64,000 nucleotides of DNA from JAGVSZ01 sp963716855 (lineage in GTDB: Bacteria > Pseudomonadota > Gammaproteobacteria > Burkholderiales > SG8-39), in contig CAVQUV010000006.1 of assembly GCA_963716855.1 (NCBI GenBank), positions 62,001 through 126,000 on the forward strand. Direction: 5' to 3'. The notes beneath the pieces are model-generated. The model had not been told where the DNA came from. It saw only the letters and a program-made list of their open reading frames with translations, and did no database searches. Each line of letters opens with the position of its first letter. Within the stretch, counting starts at the first letter, position 1. A program made the translations under genes and the position numbers. This document shows, piece after piece, positions 27,086-38,805 of this stretch.

Positions 27086-27091
27086 TATAAT
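27086..27091 (+). promoter_or_regulatory. -10 box in the ETF-QO/thioesterase divergent region
   Basis: TATAAT at 27086-27091 lies 33 bases before the thioesterase start codon in the 122-base divergent gap. No good -35 is visible at 16-18 bases upstream. It probably drives the thioesterase-aacS unit. Confidence 0.4.
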
Positions 27092-27123
27092 CCGCGCGCT
27101 TCTCCCCACCATCTCCGGCGCCG

Positions 27124-27537
27124 ATGACCCAGCCGCGCAGAAAGCTCGTGCACACCGAGACCATGCCGATCCGCTGGGGCGACATGGACGCGATGGGCCA
27201 CGTCAACAACACCGTGTACTTCCGCTACATGGAGCAGGCGCGCATCAGCTGGTTCGACGCGCTAGGCGTGCGTCCGATCCCGCGCGGCGCGGGCCCGGTG
27301 ATCATCAACGCGAGCTGCACGTTCATGAAGCAGCTCGTCTATCCGGGCGACGTGGAGGTGCGGACGTACGCGGGGAAGGTGGGCAACTCGAGCTTCGAGA
27401 CCTGGCTCGAGATGCGGCCGAGCTACGACCCGGGAACGGTGTACGCGGAGGGCGCGGCGAAGGTCGTCTGGGTCGACTTCGACAAAGGGAAGTCGATCGC
27501 GCTGCCCGAGAAGATCCGGCAGATCGTCTTGGGCTGA
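27124..27537 (+). CDS. Acyl-CoA thioesterase, 4HBT hotdog fold (YbgC/FcbC type)
   Basis: 137 residues. The catalytic motif RWGDMDAMGHVNNTVYFRYM has the Asp of the 4-hydroxybenzoyl-CoA thioesterase branch of hotdog proteins. It hydrolyses acyl-CoA thioesters in the cytosol; the acyl group is unknown. It is followed after 9 bases, through the ribosome site GGAGG, by acetoacetyl-CoA synthetase. Thioesterase and ligase together could set the balance between free acids and CoA esters in this beta-oxidation region. Confidence 0.88.
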   Translation: MTQPRRKLVHTETMPIRWGDMDAMGHVNNTVYFRYMEQARISWFDALGVRPIPRGAGPVIINASCTFMKQLVYPGDVEVRTYAGKVGNSSFETWLEMRPSYDPGTVYAEGAAKVVWVDFDKGKSIALPEKIRQIVLG

Positions 27538-27546
27538 GGAGGAGCG

Positions 27547-29498
<1,952 letters not shown>

Positions 29499-29502
<4 letters not shown>

Positions 29503-30872
29503 GCGAGCAATCCCGCGACGGTCGCCCGGTACCAGGCCGCGATCGCCTCTTCCGCAGAGTGGTGCCCCTCGCGGACCACCCACCGCCCGCCGACCATCAC
29601 GTCGCGCACGAGGCCACGCCCGCCGGCGAATACGAGCGCATCGAGGATCGCATCGTCGCCGCGACCGGCCAGGTCGACGTGCCCGTCGTCGAGCACGACG
29701 AGGTCCGCGCGGCAACCCGGGGCAATGGTCCCCGCTGGGCGACCCAGTGCCTGTGCGCCGCCGCGCGTCGCCGCCTCCCAGAGCGTTCCGCCCACCGAAG
29801 GGCGCGCGGCAGAGGCCGCCACGTTGCGCTCGAGACGGACCATTCGCTGGACGTACTCGAGCAGGCGCAGCTCCTCCCCCGGATCGCGCGACACCTGGCT
29901 GTCGCTGCCGATGCCCCAGCGGCCGCCGGCGGCGAGAAAGTCCGGCAGGCGGAACACGCCGTCGCCGAGGTCGGCCTCGGTGCTCGGGCAGAGGCCGGCC
30001 ACCGCACCGCTGGCGGCGAGATCGGCGAGCTCGGTGTCGTCGAGATGCGTGCAATGCACGAGGCACCACCGCGCATCGGGCACCGCGTGCTCGAGCAGCC
30101 ACGCCACCGGCCGCCGGCCGCTCCACGCGACGCAGTCGTCCACTTCCTTGCGCTGTTCGGCGGCGTGAATGTGGATCGGCGCGGTCCGATCGATCGCGGT
30201 GATCCCGGCGACGAGGGCCGCGAGCTGCGTCGGGCTCACCGCGCGCAGGGAGTGCGCGGCGACGCCCACGCGCAGATCCGGGCCGGCCTGGGGGCGCGCG
30301 CTCCGCACGATCTCGAGGATGCTTTCGGGCGAGCTTGCAAAACGCGCCTGCGCGGCATCGAGCGGGGCGGCGCCGAACCCGCCGTGCGCGTAGAGCGCCG
30401 GGAGCAGCGTGAGGGCGATGCCGGCCTCGCGCGCGGCGCGCGCGTGTGCAAGCGCCATCTCGGCCGGATCGGCGTAAGCCGAGCCATCGGGCGCATTGTG
30501 AAGGTAATGGAACTCCGCAACGGCGGTGTAGCCGTTCTTGAGCAACTCGGTGTAGAGCTGGGCGGCGATGGCGCGCGCGTCGTCCGGCCCGAGCCGGGAG
30601 ACGAATCGGTACATCGTGTCGCGCCACGTCCAGAAGTTGTCCCGGCCGGCCGCGCCGCGCTGCTGCGCGAGCCCCGCCATGGCCCGCTGGAACGCATGCG
30701 AGTGCAGGTTCGGCATGCCGGGGATAAGCGGTCCGGCGGCGCGCTCCGTCCCGCCGGCGCGAGCGCCCGGCGTCACGGCCACGATCGTTCCAGAGAGATC
30801 GATGTCGAGCAGGACGTCGCTCGCCCAGCCTGCGGGCAGCAGCGCGCGCGCGGCGAAGAGGCGTGCCGTCAT
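29499..30872 (-). CDS. hutF: Formimidoylglutamate deiminase
   Basis: 457 residues from ATG 30872. It hydrolyses N-formimino-L-glutamate to N-formyl-L-glutamate and ammonia in histidine breakdown. It belongs to the amidohydrolase superfamily; metal ligands are His57 and His59 in GMPNLHSHAFQRAMAG, with further His in PIHIHAAEQRKEV and CTHLDD, and the Asp in WGIGSDSQVSRDP. The QRKEVDDC and STEADLGDGVF motifs fit HutF. The start overlaps the stop of the VOC gene (ATGA), suggesting coupling. HutG, the next enzyme, is encoded at 34779-35573. Confidence 0.94.
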
Positions 30873-31255
30873 CGCGCCGGCAGGTATTCGGAGATCTCGA
30901 TCAAGTTCTGATCCGGATCGCGCAGGTAGACCGAGCGGATCGGACCGTTCGCGCCGGTGCGCTGGACCGGACCTTCGAGGATCGAGGCACCGAGCGCGTC
31001 GAGTCGCGCGATGACGTCGTCGAGCGGTCGGTCCGCGATGAAGCACAGGTCGAGCGCGCCAGGCGTCGGGCGTTGCGCCTTCGGCTCGAACTCCTTGCCC
31101 GCTTCGTGCAGATTGATCTTCTGCCGGCCGAAGCGCAGCGCCTTGCGGCCGGCGCCGAAGGTCTCGAGGCTCATCCCCAACACGCGCGTGTAGAACTCGA
31201 TGCAGCGGTCGAGGTGGGTCGTGGTGAGCACGAGATGGTCGAGATGATCGATCAC
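30869..31255 (-). CDS. VOC-superfamily (glyoxalase/dioxygenase fold) protein
   Basis: 128 residues from GTG 31255, selected because AGGGAG lies about 8 bases upstream and the family start IDHLDHLVLTTTHLDRCIEF follows. It is a single vicinal-oxygen-chelate domain. Candidate metal ligands are the first His of HLDHLVL, the His in KINLHEAG and the Glu in NLIEISEYL. Its reaction is unknown. It lies upstream of and overlaps hutF, and is divergent by 40 bases from hutI, so it is probably coexpressed with histidine utilisation. Confidence 0.82.
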   Translation of the reverse strand: MIDHLDHLVLTTTHLDRCIEFYTRVLGMSLETFGAGRKALRFGRQKINLHEAGKEFEPKAQRPTPGALDLCFIADRPLDDVIARLDALGASILEGPVQRTGANGPIRSVYLRDPDQNLIEISEYLPAR

Positions 31256-31295
31256 GAAGCGGCTCCCTGGAGGCTTCCTAGTATAGTGCGGCCCG

Positions 31296-32565
31296 ATGGC
31301 CACCCCGCGGTGGGACACGCTCTGGACCAACGCTCGCATCGCGACGATGCGGGCGGGACGCTACGCCGCCATCGCGCCCGGGGCGATTGCCGCGCGCGCC
31401 GGGGTGATCGATTGGGTCGGACCCAGCGCGGGCCTGCCCGCCGAGCCCCGCACGCTCGCGCGCGAAGTTCGCGACGTTGGCGGCCGGTGGATCACGCCGG
31501 GGCTGATGGACTGCCATACGCATCTCGTCTACGCCGGCAACCGCGCACGCGAGTTCGAGCTGCGCCTGCAGGGCGCCACCTACGAAGCGCTCGCGCAGGC
31601 CGGCGGCGGGATCGTCTCCACCGTCGCGGCGACCCGTGCGGTCCGGGAAGAGGTGCTCGAGGCGCAGTCGATGCGTCGCCTGCGGGCGCTGCTCGACGAG
31701 GGCGTGACCACCATCGAGATCAAGTCCGGGTATGGCCTCCGGACCGACGCGGAGCTCAAGCAGCTGCGGGTCGCACGGCGCCTCGGCGCCGCCGTGCCGG
31801 TGACGGTGCGCACGACGTTCCTGGGCGCGCACACGGTGCCGTCCGAGTTCGCGGGACGTGCCGACGCGTACGTGGCGTATGTGTGCGACGAGATGCTGCC
31901 GGCGGTTGCGGACGCCGGCCTGGCCGACGCGGTCGACGCCTTCTGCGAGGGCATCGCCTTCTCGCCGGCGCAGACGGCACGCGTCTTCGAGCGTGCCGGC
32001 ACGCTCGGCCTGCCGGTCAAGCTGCACGCGGATCAGCTCTCCGATCTCGGCGGTGCGGCACTGGCGGCCCGCTTCCGCGCACTGTCCGCCGATCACCTCG
32101 AGTACACGAGCGAGACGGGGGTGCGCGCACTGGCGGAGGCCGGCACGGTTGCCGTGTTGCTGCCGGGCGCGTTCTACTTCCTGCGTGAGTCCCGGGTGCC
32201 GCCGGTTCAGCTGCTTCAGGGACCACGGCGTCCCGATCGCGGTGGCGACCGATTGCAATCCGGGTTCCGCGCCGATGACCTCGCTCCTGCTCGCGCTCAA
32301 CATGGCGTGCACGCTGTTCCGCCTCACGCCCGAAGAGGCGCTGGCCGGTGTCACTTGTCACGCCGCGAGCGCGCTCGGGATGGCGGGCACGCACGGTTCG
32401 CTCGAACCCGGAAAAGCGTGCGATCTGGCCGTGTGGGAGATCGACGAGCCGGCCGAGCTCGCCTATTCGATCGGCGCCAACCCCTGCGTCGAGGTCGTCA
32501 GGACGGGCGTCCGGCGCGTCCTGCCCCAGAAGCCGACCGCGAGAATGAGTGCGCCGCCGGGGTAG
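31296..32565 (+). CDS. hutI: Imidazolonepropionase, with apparent 1-base insertion
   Basis: The enzyme hydrolyses 4-imidazolone-5-propionate to formiminoglutamate. The N-terminal frame carries the metal motif MDCHTHLVYAGNRAREFELR (His74 and His76), KSGYGL, and HADQLSDLGGA, and runs to FLRESRVPPVQLL at about 32216. The rest, starting RDHGVPIAVATDCNPGSAP and containing TPEEALAGVTCHAASALG, lies in the +1 frame and ends at TAG 32563-32565. Removing one base at about 32214-32217 restores about 422 residues, a normal length. As written, the protein would lose its C-terminal active-site Asp. Confidence 0.9.
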
Positions 32566-32697
32566 ACCCCGACAATCCCCTACAGCGGGTGTTCCGGAAG
32601 GGGAGACGCCGGCACCGATCTGCCGCGAAGTTGAGTTAGCGCAAGCCGGCCGGCGGCGCCCGACGGTACGTTTTGCCGTCCCCACTCGGACCCGGCC

Positions 32698-34701
32698 ATG
32701 AGTCCTGTCGGCATTTCGCTCGCATTCGCCGTTGCCTTCGGCCTGTTCCTCTGGCTGGCCTGGCGCAAGCTCGCCATCGTGGCCGCGCTGCAGCCGGAGC
32801 TGCGCTGGGACGTGCCGTTCGAGCGTCTCAAGCGCGTCGTGATCAACGGCTTTCTGCAGTCGCGCATGCTGCATGGCGACTTCAAACCGGGCCTGATGCA
32901 CGCGGTCATCTTTGCCGGCTTCATGATCCTGCTGATACGCAAGGTGCAGCTGCTGGTGATCGGGTGGATCGAGCCGTTCGTGTATCCGGGCGCGTTCGGC
33001 GCCGGATTCGCGTGGCTGAAGGACCTGGTCGAACTCGCGGTGCTCGCAGCCGTCGCCTATGGCTTCTGGCGGCGCTTCTGGCATCCGGCGCGGCGGCTGG
33101 AGCCAAACCGCGAAGCGATCGTGATCCTTGGCCTGATCACCGCGATCGTGGTGACCGATTTCCTGTTCGACGGTTTTCGCTTCACGCTGCTGTCGGGGGC
33201 GCACCCGGGCATCGCGCACGAGCGCGCGTACGCGTTCGTCGGCAACACGCTCGCGAACGGTTTCGCCACCGTGTCCCCGACGGCGCTGAAGCTCGGGTAC
33301 CACCTGTCGTATTGGGCGCAGATCCTGACGGTGTTCGCGTTCCTGGTCTGGCTGCCGCTCGGCGAGCACTTCCACATCGTCACGGCGCTGCCGGCGCTGT
33401 TCTTTGCGCGCCGGCCCGGCGGGCCGTTGAACGTCGTGCCGGCGGTCGACCTGGAACGGCTGATGAACGAAGGCGGCGATGAGGAAATCCGCGTCGGCAT
33501 CCGGACCGCGAAGGACCTGTCGTGGAAGGACGGGTTCGATGCCTTCACCTGCACCGAGTGCGGCCGCTGCAAGGACGCCTGCCCGACCTTCCTGACCGGC
33601 AAACCGCTTTCGCAGAAATGGGTCCACGACAGCGTCAAGCATCACCTGGTCGCGGAACGCGAACACATCCTGCACGCGCACGACGAGGCGCTGCCGCCCC
33701 TGAGCGGCGAGGTGATCAGTGATGACACGCTGTGGGCGTGCACGACCTGCGGCTACTGCGAAGTCGCGTGCCCGATCGAGCTGGAGCACCTGGGCAAGTT
33801 CTTCAGGCTGCGCCAGCACCGCGTGATGATGGACGGCGAGTTTCCGGCGGAACTGAAAGGCGTGTTCGAGGCGTACGAGGCGACCAGCAACCCGTGGGGC
33901 CTGCCGCAGCATCAGCGCGCCGACTGGGCGAAGGGTCTCGACGTGCCGGTGGTCACCTCGAGGGAGCAGGCCGCGGCGCTCGAGTACCTCTTCTATGTCG
34001 GTTCGGCGCAGTCGTACGACCCGCGCGGCCAGAAGATCGCGCGTGCGTTCGTGCAGATCCTGCGCGCGGCGGACGTGAAGTTCGGCATCCTGGGCGAGGC
34101 GGAAACCTCGACCGGCGAATGCGTGCGCCGCGCCGGCAACGAAATGCTGTTCCAGACGCTGGCGCCACGGCTGACCGAGACGCTGAACGGCCTGGGCGTC
34201 AAGCGCATCGTCACCTGCGATCCACACGCATTCAACACGTTGAAGAACGAATACGCGGCGTTTGGCGGCCGCTACGACGTGGTCCACCACACGCAACTGA
34301 TCGCGGAGTTGCTCGCCCAGGATCGACTCAAGGTCGCGCCGCGGTTCGAGCGCGTGCTGTTGCACGATCCCTGTTATCTGGGCCGCCACAACGCCGAGTT
34401 CGATGCCCCACGAGCGGTGCTGGCGCGCGTGGCGCGCGATGCGCCGCTGGAGTTCGAGCTGCATCGCGAGCGCGCGATGTGCTGCGGTGCCGGCGGCGGC
34501 CGCATGTGGATGGAAGAACGCATCGGCAAGCGCATCAACGTTGCACGCGCCGAGCAGGCGCTGCCGCTGCAGCCGAAGACGATCGCGACCGCATGCCCCT
34601 ATTGCGCGATCATGATGACCGACGGTCTGGGCGCGACCGGGAAGGCGGACAACATCGCGACACGCGATATCGCCGAACTCGTGGCCGAAGCGCTGGCTTG
34701 A
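32698..34701 (+). CDS. Membrane-anchored heterodisulfide-reductase-like Fe-S oxidoreductase (EtfD-like)
   Basis: 667 residues. The N-terminal half has about five hydrophobic segments (about 5-20, 65-85, 105-120, 140-155, 205-225). Next come two 4Fe-4S motifs, CTECGRCKDACPTF (about 284) and CTTCGYCEVACPIE (about 347), and then two CCG-type domains with HDPCYLGRHN (about 556) and AMCCGAGGGRMWMEE (about 594). This layout matches EtfD-like proteins that pass electrons from EtfBA to a quinone. It sits between hutI and the convergent hutG. No dedicated etf genes adjoin it. The start ATG 32698 lacks a strong ribosome site. Confidence 0.85.
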   Translation: MSPVGISLAFAVAFGLFLWLAWRKLAIVAALQPELRWDVPFERLKRVVINGFLQSRMLHGDFKPGLMHAVIFAGFMILLIRKVQLLVIGWIEPFVYPGAFGAGFAWLKDLVELAVLAAVAYGFWRRFWHPARRLEPNREAIVILGLITAIVVTDFLFDGFRFTLLSGAHPGIAHERAYAFVGNTLANGFATVSPTALKLGYHLSYWAQILTVFAFLVWLPLGEHFHIVTALPALFFARRPGGPLNVVPAVDLERLMNEGGDEEIRVGIRTAKDLSWKDGFDAFTCTECGRCKDACPTFLTGKPLSQKWVHDSVKHHLVAEREHILHAHDEALPPLSGEVISDDTLWACTTCGYCEVACPIELEHLGKFFRLRQHRVMMDGEFPAELKGVFEAYEATSNPWGLPQHQRADWAKGLDVPVVTSREQAAALEYLFYVGSAQSYDPRGQKIARAFVQILRAADVKFGILGEAETSTGECVRRAGNEMLFQTLAPRLTETLNGLGVKRIVTCDPHAFNTLKNEYAAFGGRYDVVHHTQLIAELLAQDRLKVAPRFERVLLHDPCYLGRHNAEFDAPRAVLARVARDAPLEFELHRERAMCCGAGGGRMWMEERIGKRINVARAEQALPLQPKTIATACPYCAIMMTDGLGATGKADNIATRDIAELVAEALA

Positions 34702-34778
34702 AGGCGAGGGTTCTCGAGTTCGGCCACACCGCGCTCGGGATCGATCGCCTGGATCCGCGAGGTCTCCGAGTCGCTTGC

Positions 34779-35573
34779 CTAAACGCTGCGCGCGGCCTCC
34801 AGCATGCGTTCCAGCATGGCGCGAAGAAGCGGGCGCAGGCGGGCGGCGCGCGACTCGTCGAACGCAAAGGGCGGTGCCTCGTTCATGTAGGCGATCTCGG
34901 CGAGCTCGAGCTGGATCGCGTGCACGCGCGTGTTGGGCTGGCCGTACCGCCGCGTGATGTAGCCGCCCTTGAACCGACCATTGAGGACGGCCGTGTAACT
35001 CACGGCGCGCTGCGCGATGGCCGCGACGGCTTCAATGATCTCCGGCGCGCACGAGCGTCCTCCGGCCGTGCCGAGGTTGAGGTCCGGCAGTCGCCCGGCG
35101 AAGAAGCGGGGAACTACCGAGGCGATCGAGTGGGCGTCCCACAGCAGCGCATAGCCGTGCGCCACGCGCAGGCGATCGAGCTCCCGTCCGAGCTGCGCGT
35201 GGTAGGGCCGCCAGTACCGCTCGACCCGCAGGGCGATCTCGGCGTCGTCTGGAAGGGCCCCGTCGCGGTAGACCGCGGCGCGCGCAAAGGTATCGACCGG
35301 AACGAGCCCGGTGGTGTCCTGGCCGGGGTACAGGCTGGCGTTGTCGGGCGGGCGGTTGAGATCGACGACGTAGCGCGAGTGGGTTGCGACCAGCACGGAG
35401 GCGCCGAGCGCGTCGAGAAAGTCGTAGAGCCGCTCGAGGTGCCAGTCGGTGTCGGGCAGGAGCCGGGCCGCTTTGGTCAGGCGCGGCGCCAGGTCCGGCG
35501 GGAGGTAGGTGCCGACGTGCGGCATCGAGACGAGCAGAGGCGTCTTGCCGGCCCGGAACGTGAAGACGTCCAT
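34779..35573 (-). CDS. hutG: N-formylglutamate deformylase
   Basis: 264 residues. It hydrolyses N-formyl-L-glutamate to glutamate and formate, the step after HutF. The start MDVFTFRAGKTPLLVSMPHV, the motif GTYLPPDLAPRL, and the conserved DTDWHLERLYDFL and YVVDLNRPPD fit the N-formylglutamate amidohydrolase family. Its ATG overlaps the hutH stop (ATGA), so it is translated from the hutU-hutH-hutG transcript. The opposing EtfD-like gene ends 77 bases away. Confidence 0.95.
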   Translation of the reverse strand: MDVFTFRAGKTPLLVSMPHVGTYLPPDLAPRLTKAARLLPDTDWHLERLYDFLDALGASVLVATHSRYVVDLNRPPDNASLYPGQDTTGLVPVDTFARAAVYRDGALPDDAEIALRVERYWRPYHAQLGRELDRLRVAHGYALLWDAHSIASVVPRFFAGRLPDLNLGTAGGRSCAPEIIEAVAAIAQRAVSYTAVLNGRFKGGYITRRYGQPNTRVHAIQLELAEIAYMNEAPPFAFDESRAARLRPLLRAMLERMLEAARSV

Positions 35574-37111
35574 CAGCGCGGCTGCGGGTGGGACGGCAGC
35601 AGGCCGGTCACGAAGCGGTGGAACACGCCCGCCTCGACGAGACGCTGAATCGCGGCGATGTCGGGGGCGAAGTAGCGATCGTGATCGTAGAAGGCGACCT
35701 CCTCGCGCACGAGCGCGAGCGCCTCGGCGAGCCGCGGCGAGGTCGTGAGCGGCTTGCGAAACTCGATGCCCTGCGCGGCCGCGAGCAGCTCGATCGCCAC
35801 GATCCCGGCGGCGTTGCCCGCCATGTCGCCGAGGCGGCGTGCCGCGAACGTGGCCATGCTGACATGGTCCTCCTGGTTCGCGGACGTCGGCAGGCTGTCG
35901 ATGCTCGCCGGATGCGCGAGGCTCTTGTTCTCGCTCGCCAGGGCGGCCGCGGTCACCTGCGGCACCATGAACCCGGAGTTCACCCCGCCGTGCTCGACGA
36001 GGAAAGGCGGCAGCCCGGAAAGCGTGGCGTCGATCAGCAGCGCGATGCGTCGCTCGGCGAGCGACCCGACCTCGGCGATCGCCACGGCGAGCGCGTCGGC
36101 GGCGAGGGCGACGGGCTCGGCGTGGAAATTGCCGCCGGAGAGCACCTCTCCCGTCTCCGCGACGACGAGCGGATTGTCGGTCACGCTGTTCGCTTCGACC
36201 TCGAAGGCTTGTGCCGCAAAGCGCAGGCTGTCGAGGCAGGCGCCCATGACCTGCGGCTGACAGCGCAGGCTGTAAGGGTCCTGCACGCGCGGATCGTCGT
36301 CGAGGTGCGAGCGGCGGATCGGGCTCCCCTGCAACAGCTGCAGATAGGCGGCTGCCAGCTCGCGCTGACCGACGTGGCCGCGGAGCGCATGGATGCGCGG
36401 ATCGAAGGGCGTGTCGCTGCCGGCGGCGGCATCGACCGACATCGCGCCCGCGACAACAGCCGCTGCGAACACGTCCTCGACGGCGAAGAGCCCGGTCAGC
36501 GCCAGCGCGGCGGACACCTGCGTGCCGTTGAGAACCGCGAGCCCTTCCTTGGGGGCGAGTCGCAGCGGGGCGAGGCCCGCGCGGTGCAGTGCATCGACGG
36601 CCGGGACTCGCTCGCCGCCGATGCGGACGTCTCCGATCCCGAGCAGCGCCAGGGCCAGATGCGCGAGCGGCGCGAGGTCGCCCGAGGCGCCGACCGAGCC
36701 CTTGGAAGGAATGCACGGATATATGCCGTGGTTGTAGAGCGCGACGAGGAGGTCGACCAGCTCGGGACGAACGCCTGAAGCACCGCGCGCGAAGCTGGCG
36801 ACCTTGAGCGCCAGGACCAGGCGGACCGTCGCGTCGTCGAGCAGGGGACCCGTGCCGGCGGCATGCGACAGCACGATGTTGGTCTGCAGCCGCTCCAGCT
36901 GGTCCGCCGGGATGCGCGTCTGCGACAGCCGTCCGAACCCGGTGTTGATGCCGTAGGCGGGCTTGCCGCTCGCGAGGATGCGTGCCACCGCAGCCGACGA
37001 CGCGGCGATGGCCGGGCGGCACGCCGGTGCCAGGGCAATCGGAGCGCCGTCGCGCGCGATGGCGCGGAGCGCCTCGAGCGTCAGCGGGTTCGCGCCGATC
37101 TCGACCGCCAT
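35573..37111 (-). CDS. hutH: Histidine ammonia-lyase
   Basis: 512 residues. It removes ammonia from histidine to give urocanate. The autocatalytic MIO prosthetic group forms from Ala142-Ser143-Gly144 in SKGSVGASGDLAPLAHLAL, exactly the expected position. Other conserved parts are YGINTGFG (Tyr53), QDPYSLRCQPQVMGAC and the Gln in LPTSANQEDHVSMA. It lies 7 bases after hutU and overlaps hutG. No sequence defect is visible. Confidence 0.97.
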   Translation of the reverse strand: MAVEIGANPLTLEALRAIARDGAPIALAPACRPAIAASSAAVARILASGKPAYGINTGFGRLSQTRIPADQLERLQTNIVLSHAAGTGPLLDDATVRLVLALKVASFARGASGVRPELVDLLVALYNHGIYPCIPSKGSVGASGDLAPLAHLALALLGIGDVRIGGERVPAVDALHRAGLAPLRLAPKEGLAVLNGTQVSAALALTGLFAVEDVFAAAVVAGAMSVDAAAGSDTPFDPRIHALRGHVGQRELAAAYLQLLQGSPIRRSHLDDDPRVQDPYSLRCQPQVMGACLDSLRFAAQAFEVEANSVTDNPLVVAETGEVLSGGNFHAEPVALAADALAVAIAEVGSLAERRIALLIDATLSGLPPFLVEHGGVNSGFMVPQVTAAALASENKSLAHPASIDSLPTSANQEDHVSMATFAARRLGDMAGNAAGIVAIELLAAAQGIEFRKPLTTSPRLAEALALVREEVAFYDHDRYFAPDIAAIQRLVEAGVFHRFVTGLLPSHPQPR

Positions 37112-37118
37112 CGCCCGC

Positions 37119-38789
37119 CTACCGGATCATCGGGAGATCGAGACCCTGCGCCTTGGCGCACGCGATCGCCGCGTCGTAGCCCGCGTCCGCATGCCGCATC
37201 ACCCCGGTCGCCGGGTCGTTCCACAGCACGCGCTCCAGACGCCGCGCGGCCGCGTCGGTGCCGTCGCAGACGATCACCACCCCGGCGTGCTGCGAGTACC
37301 CCATCCCCACGCCGCCGCCGTGATGGAAGGAGACCCAGGTCGCACCGCTCGCAGTGTTGAGCAGCGCGTTGAGGAGCGGCCAGTCGGACACCGCGTCGGA
37401 GCCGTCGCGCATCGCCTCGGTCTCGCGGTTCGGGCTCGCGACCGAGCCCGAGTCGAGGTGGTCGCGCCCGATCACGATCGGCGCCTTCAGCTCGCCGGTG
37501 CGCACCATCTCGTTGAAGGCGAGCCCCGCCTTGTGCCGCTCGCCGAGCCCGAGCCAGCAGATGCGCGCCGGCAGCCCCTGGAACTGGATCCGCGTGCGCG
37601 CGAGGTCGAGCCACTGCTGCAGCGGGCGGTCGTGTGGGAAAAGCTCGCGCACCTTTGCGTCGGTGCGGTAGATGTCCTCCGGGTCGCCGGAGAGCGCCAC
37701 CCAGCGGAACGGCCCGCGCCCGACGCAGAACATCGGCCGGATGTACGCGGGCACGAAGCCGGGGTAGGCGAAGGCATCGTCGACGCCGACGTTCTTCGCC
37801 TCCTGGCGGATGTTGTTGCCGTAGTCCACGCACGGAATCCCGAGCGCCTGGAAGCCGAGGATCGCGCGCACGTGGTGCCCGATCGACTCGCGCGCGGAAA
37901 GTGCGACCTCCTCGGGGTCGCGCTTCTGCAGCTCGAACCACTTCTCGACCGACCAGCGTTCGGGGAGATAGCCGTGCGCCGGGTCGTGGGCGGAGGTCTG
38001 GTCGGTGACGAGCGCCGGTTTCGGCCCGCCCGCGCGCGCGCGCTTGAGGATCTCGGGCAGGATCTCCGCCGCGTTGCCGAGCAGGCCGACCGACACCGCA
38101 CGCTTTTCCGCGCTCGCTTTCCGGATGATCGCAAGCGCCTGGTCGAGCGTGTCGGCGCGCTCGTCGAGGTAGCCGGTCTTGACGCGCATGTCGATGCGCG
38201 AGGCCTGGCACTCGATCGCGAGCATCGAGGCGCCGGCCATCGTCGCCGCAAGCGGCTGGGCGCCGCCCATGCCGCCGAGCCCGGCGGTGAGAATCCACTT
38301 GCCGGACCAGTCGCCCCCGCAATGCTGGCGGCCCGCTTCGGCGAAGGTCTCGTAGGTGCCCTGCACGATGCCCTGGCTGCCGATGTAGATCCAGGAGCCG
38401 GCGGTCATCTGGCCGTACATCATCAGGCCTTTGCGATCGAGCTCGTTGAAGTGCTCCCACGTCGCCCACTTGGGGACCAGGTTCGAGTTCGCAATCAGCA
38501 CGCGCGGCGCGTCCGCGTGCGTGCGGAACACGCCAACGGGTTTGCCGGATTGGACGAGCAGGGTTTGATCGTCCTCCAGCCGGCGCAGGGTCTCGACGAT
38601 GCGATCGAAGGCGGGCCAGTCGCGCGCGGCCTTCCCGATGCCGCCGTAGACGACGAGATCCTCGGGCCGCTCGGCGACTTCGGGATCGAGGTTGTTCTGG
38701 ATCATCCGCAGCGGCGCTTCGGTGAGCCAGCTCTTCGCGCTCAGCGCGCTGCCGCGCGGAGCGCGGATCACTCGTTTGCTCGTCTCCAT
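37119..38789 (-). CDS. hutU: Urocanate hydratase
   Basis: 556 residues from ATG 38789. It converts urocanate to 4-imidazolone-5-propionate using a tightly bound NAD+. The NAD-binding glycine loop is TAGLGGMGGAQPLA (about 168-181). The family motifs GGIGKAARDWPAFD, YCVDYGNNIRQEA-like CVDYGNNIRQEAKNVG, and FHHGGGVGMGYSQHAG are intact. It is the first gene of the hutU-hutH-hutG run. A tandem palindromic repeat lies 17 bases upstream of its start. Confidence 0.97.
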   Translation of the reverse strand: METSKRVIRAPRGSALSAKSWLTEAPLRMIQNNLDPEVAERPEDLVVYGGIGKAARDWPAFDRIVETLRRLEDDQTLLVQSGKPVGVFRTHADAPRVLIANSNLVPKWATWEHFNELDRKGLMMYGQMTAGSWIYIGSQGIVQGTYETFAEAGRQHCGGDWSGKWILTAGLGGMGGAQPLAATMAGASMLAIECQASRIDMRVKTGYLDERADTLDQALAIIRKASAEKRAVSVGLLGNAAEILPEILKRARAGGPKPALVTDQTSAHDPAHGYLPERWSVEKWFELQKRDPEEVALSARESIGHHVRAILGFQALGIPCVDYGNNIRQEAKNVGVDDAFAYPGFVPAYIRPMFCVGRGPFRWVALSGDPEDIYRTDAKVRELFPHDRPLQQWLDLARTRIQFQGLPARICWLGLGERHKAGLAFNEMVRTGELKAPIVIGRDHLDSGSVASPNRETEAMRDGSDAVSDWPLLNALLNTASGATWVSFHHGGGVGMGYSQHAGVVIVCDGTDAAARRLERVLWNDPATGVMRHADAGYDAAIACAKAQGLDLPMIR

Positions 38790-38805
38790 ACGCGGGTGAG
38801 GCCTA

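Noticed and set aside
34702..34778. A short coding fragment between the Fe-S oxidoreductase and hutG
   Set aside because: The 77 bases have no start with ribosome site and no recognisable homology; I treat them as a convergent intergenic gap.
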